NCBI GenBank assembly: GCA_030610025.1 | Contig: JAUWSP010000137.1 | Span: 1-7,136 of the forward strand | Length of the DNA: 7,136 nt | Origin: Acidobacteriota bacterium | Lineage (GTDB): Bacteria; Acidobacteriota; Thermoanaerobaculia; Multivoradales; JAHEKO01 | Direction: 5' to 3' | Shown: one piece after another, positions 6,631-7,136 of the stretch | Position numbering within the stretch: the stretch's first letter is position 1 | How the letters are laid out: each line of letters begins with the position of its first letter | Notes under the pieces: model-generated | Database searches by the model: none | What the model saw: the letters and a program-made list of their open reading frames with translations, nothing else | Told to the model about the DNA's origin: nothing | Translations under genes and position numbers: made by a program

Positions 6631-7136
6631 ATGCGCCTGTTCTGCTTCTTCGTCGCCTCTCTGTGTCTGCCTCTGCCCCTGCTGGCGGCGGTGGACGGCA
6701 TCGTCAGCACCGACAGCGGAACTCCGATCGAGCATGCTCGTGTCGAGGTGACGGATTCTTCGGCGGTGGCCTTCTCGGACATGGACGGGCGATTCCGTTT
6801 CGATGAGGTAGAGCCTCCATTGTTGCTCTTGATTACCCATCCTCGCTTCGTGGCCCAGGCGTTGTCCCTCGAGCCAGGAGATCCCCTGCCGGTCGAAGTC
6901 GTGCTGGAAGCGAAGCAGGAAGTCTATGAAGAGATCGCAGTGTCGGCCAACCGGGGTGAGGAGAATTTCTCGCCCATTACCGTGGCGAGCAGTGTCGTCG
7001 AGACGCAGGATGCGGCGACCCCGCCCGCCACCCTGACCGAGATGATCTCCACGGTACCGACCGTCTCGGAGAACGGACAAGGGGGGCTCCTTCAGACCTA
7101 CTCGATCCGCGGCATGTCACGCCAACGGGTCATGAC
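6631..7136 (+). CDS. TonB-dependent outer-membrane receptor, N-terminal part (cut by window end)
   Basis: An open frame of 168 codons runs from an ATG off the right edge without a stop. Residues 1-20 are a clear signal peptide (MRLFCFFVASLCLPLPLLAA) with cleavage probably before Val21. Residues about 21-93 read as a carboxypeptidase-regulatory-like (CarboxypepD_reg) beta-sandwich: VDGIVSTDSGTPIEHARVEV, then MDGRFRFDEV at 51-60. YEEIAVSA at 99-106 is in the place and style of a TonB box. The plug domain follows, with TLTEMISTVPTVSENGQGG at 134-152 and YSIRGMSRQRV at 157-167, the classical plug motif. The protein would be an outer-membrane channel energised by TonB-ExbB-ExbD; its ligand, for example an iron chelate or a polymer fragment, cannot be told without the barrel. 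It is transcribed away from the ABC exporter. No Shine-Dalgarno precedes this ATG, but the signal peptide fixes the start well. Confidence 0.88.
   Translation, partial: MRLFCFFVASLCLPLPLLAAVDGIVSTDSGTPIEHARVEVTDSSAVAFSDMDGRFRFDEVEPPLLLLITHPRFVAQALSLEPGDPLPVEVVLEAKQEVYEEIAVSANRGEENFSPITVASSVVETQDAATPPATLTEMISTVPTVSENGQGGLLQTYSIRGMSRQRVM

Noticed and set aside
6469..7080. A 203-codon - frame opposite the TonB-dependent receptor
   Set aside because: The + strand frame has a signal peptide, regulatory-like domain and plug motif; the antisense product is hydrophilic and without motifs.

Overview
This GC-rich window is a compact piece of bacterial chromosome with five complete or near-complete genes, one small unassigned ORF and two genes cut by the window edges. 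There is no sign of a phage, insertion sequence, CRISPR array, tRNA or rRNA. The organism is probably a diderm: the right edge carries the start of a TonB-dependent receptor, and another gene encodes a secreted, barrel-like protein. A carboxypeptidase-regulatory-like domain in front of a TonB plug, together with a small ORF ending in a 'DGFESGD..SW' tail, is reminiscent of Acidobacteriota (Thermoanaerobaculia-like genomes). That assignment rests on memory of such proteins, not on a search, and is tentative.

Left part (1-1687): the last 45 codons of an AI-2E family (UPF0118) membrane protein on +; a 60-codon ORF on - (158-340) with the DGFESGD tail; then a + gene (509-1687) for a secreted, probably outer-membrane protein of no known function.

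Middle and right (1684-6456), all on -, read right to left: an ATP-binding protein and a membrane permease of a NatA/NatB-type ABC-2 exporter, overlapping by 14 bases and clearly one operon. After a 149-base gap with a hairpin and a possible promoter comes an 816-codon gene. Its product joins an STT3/PglB-like oligosaccharyltransferase (about 13 membrane segments plus an extracytoplasmic domain) to a C-terminal protein-tyrosine-phosphatase-like domain with the active-site loop HCASGNR. This gene meets the outer-membrane protein gene tail to tail, with interleaved stop codons.

Right edge (6457-7136): a 174-base divergent control region, then the first 168 codons of the TonB-dependent receptor.

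The item most worth attention is the STT3-phosphatase-like fusion. If the STT3 topology holds, the phosphatase-like domain lies on the periplasmic side, where the lipid pyrophosphate carrier is released after glycan transfer. Its active-site loop has the six-residue CX4R length typical of rhodaneses, not the seven-residue CX5R of classical phosphatases, so its chemistry is open.
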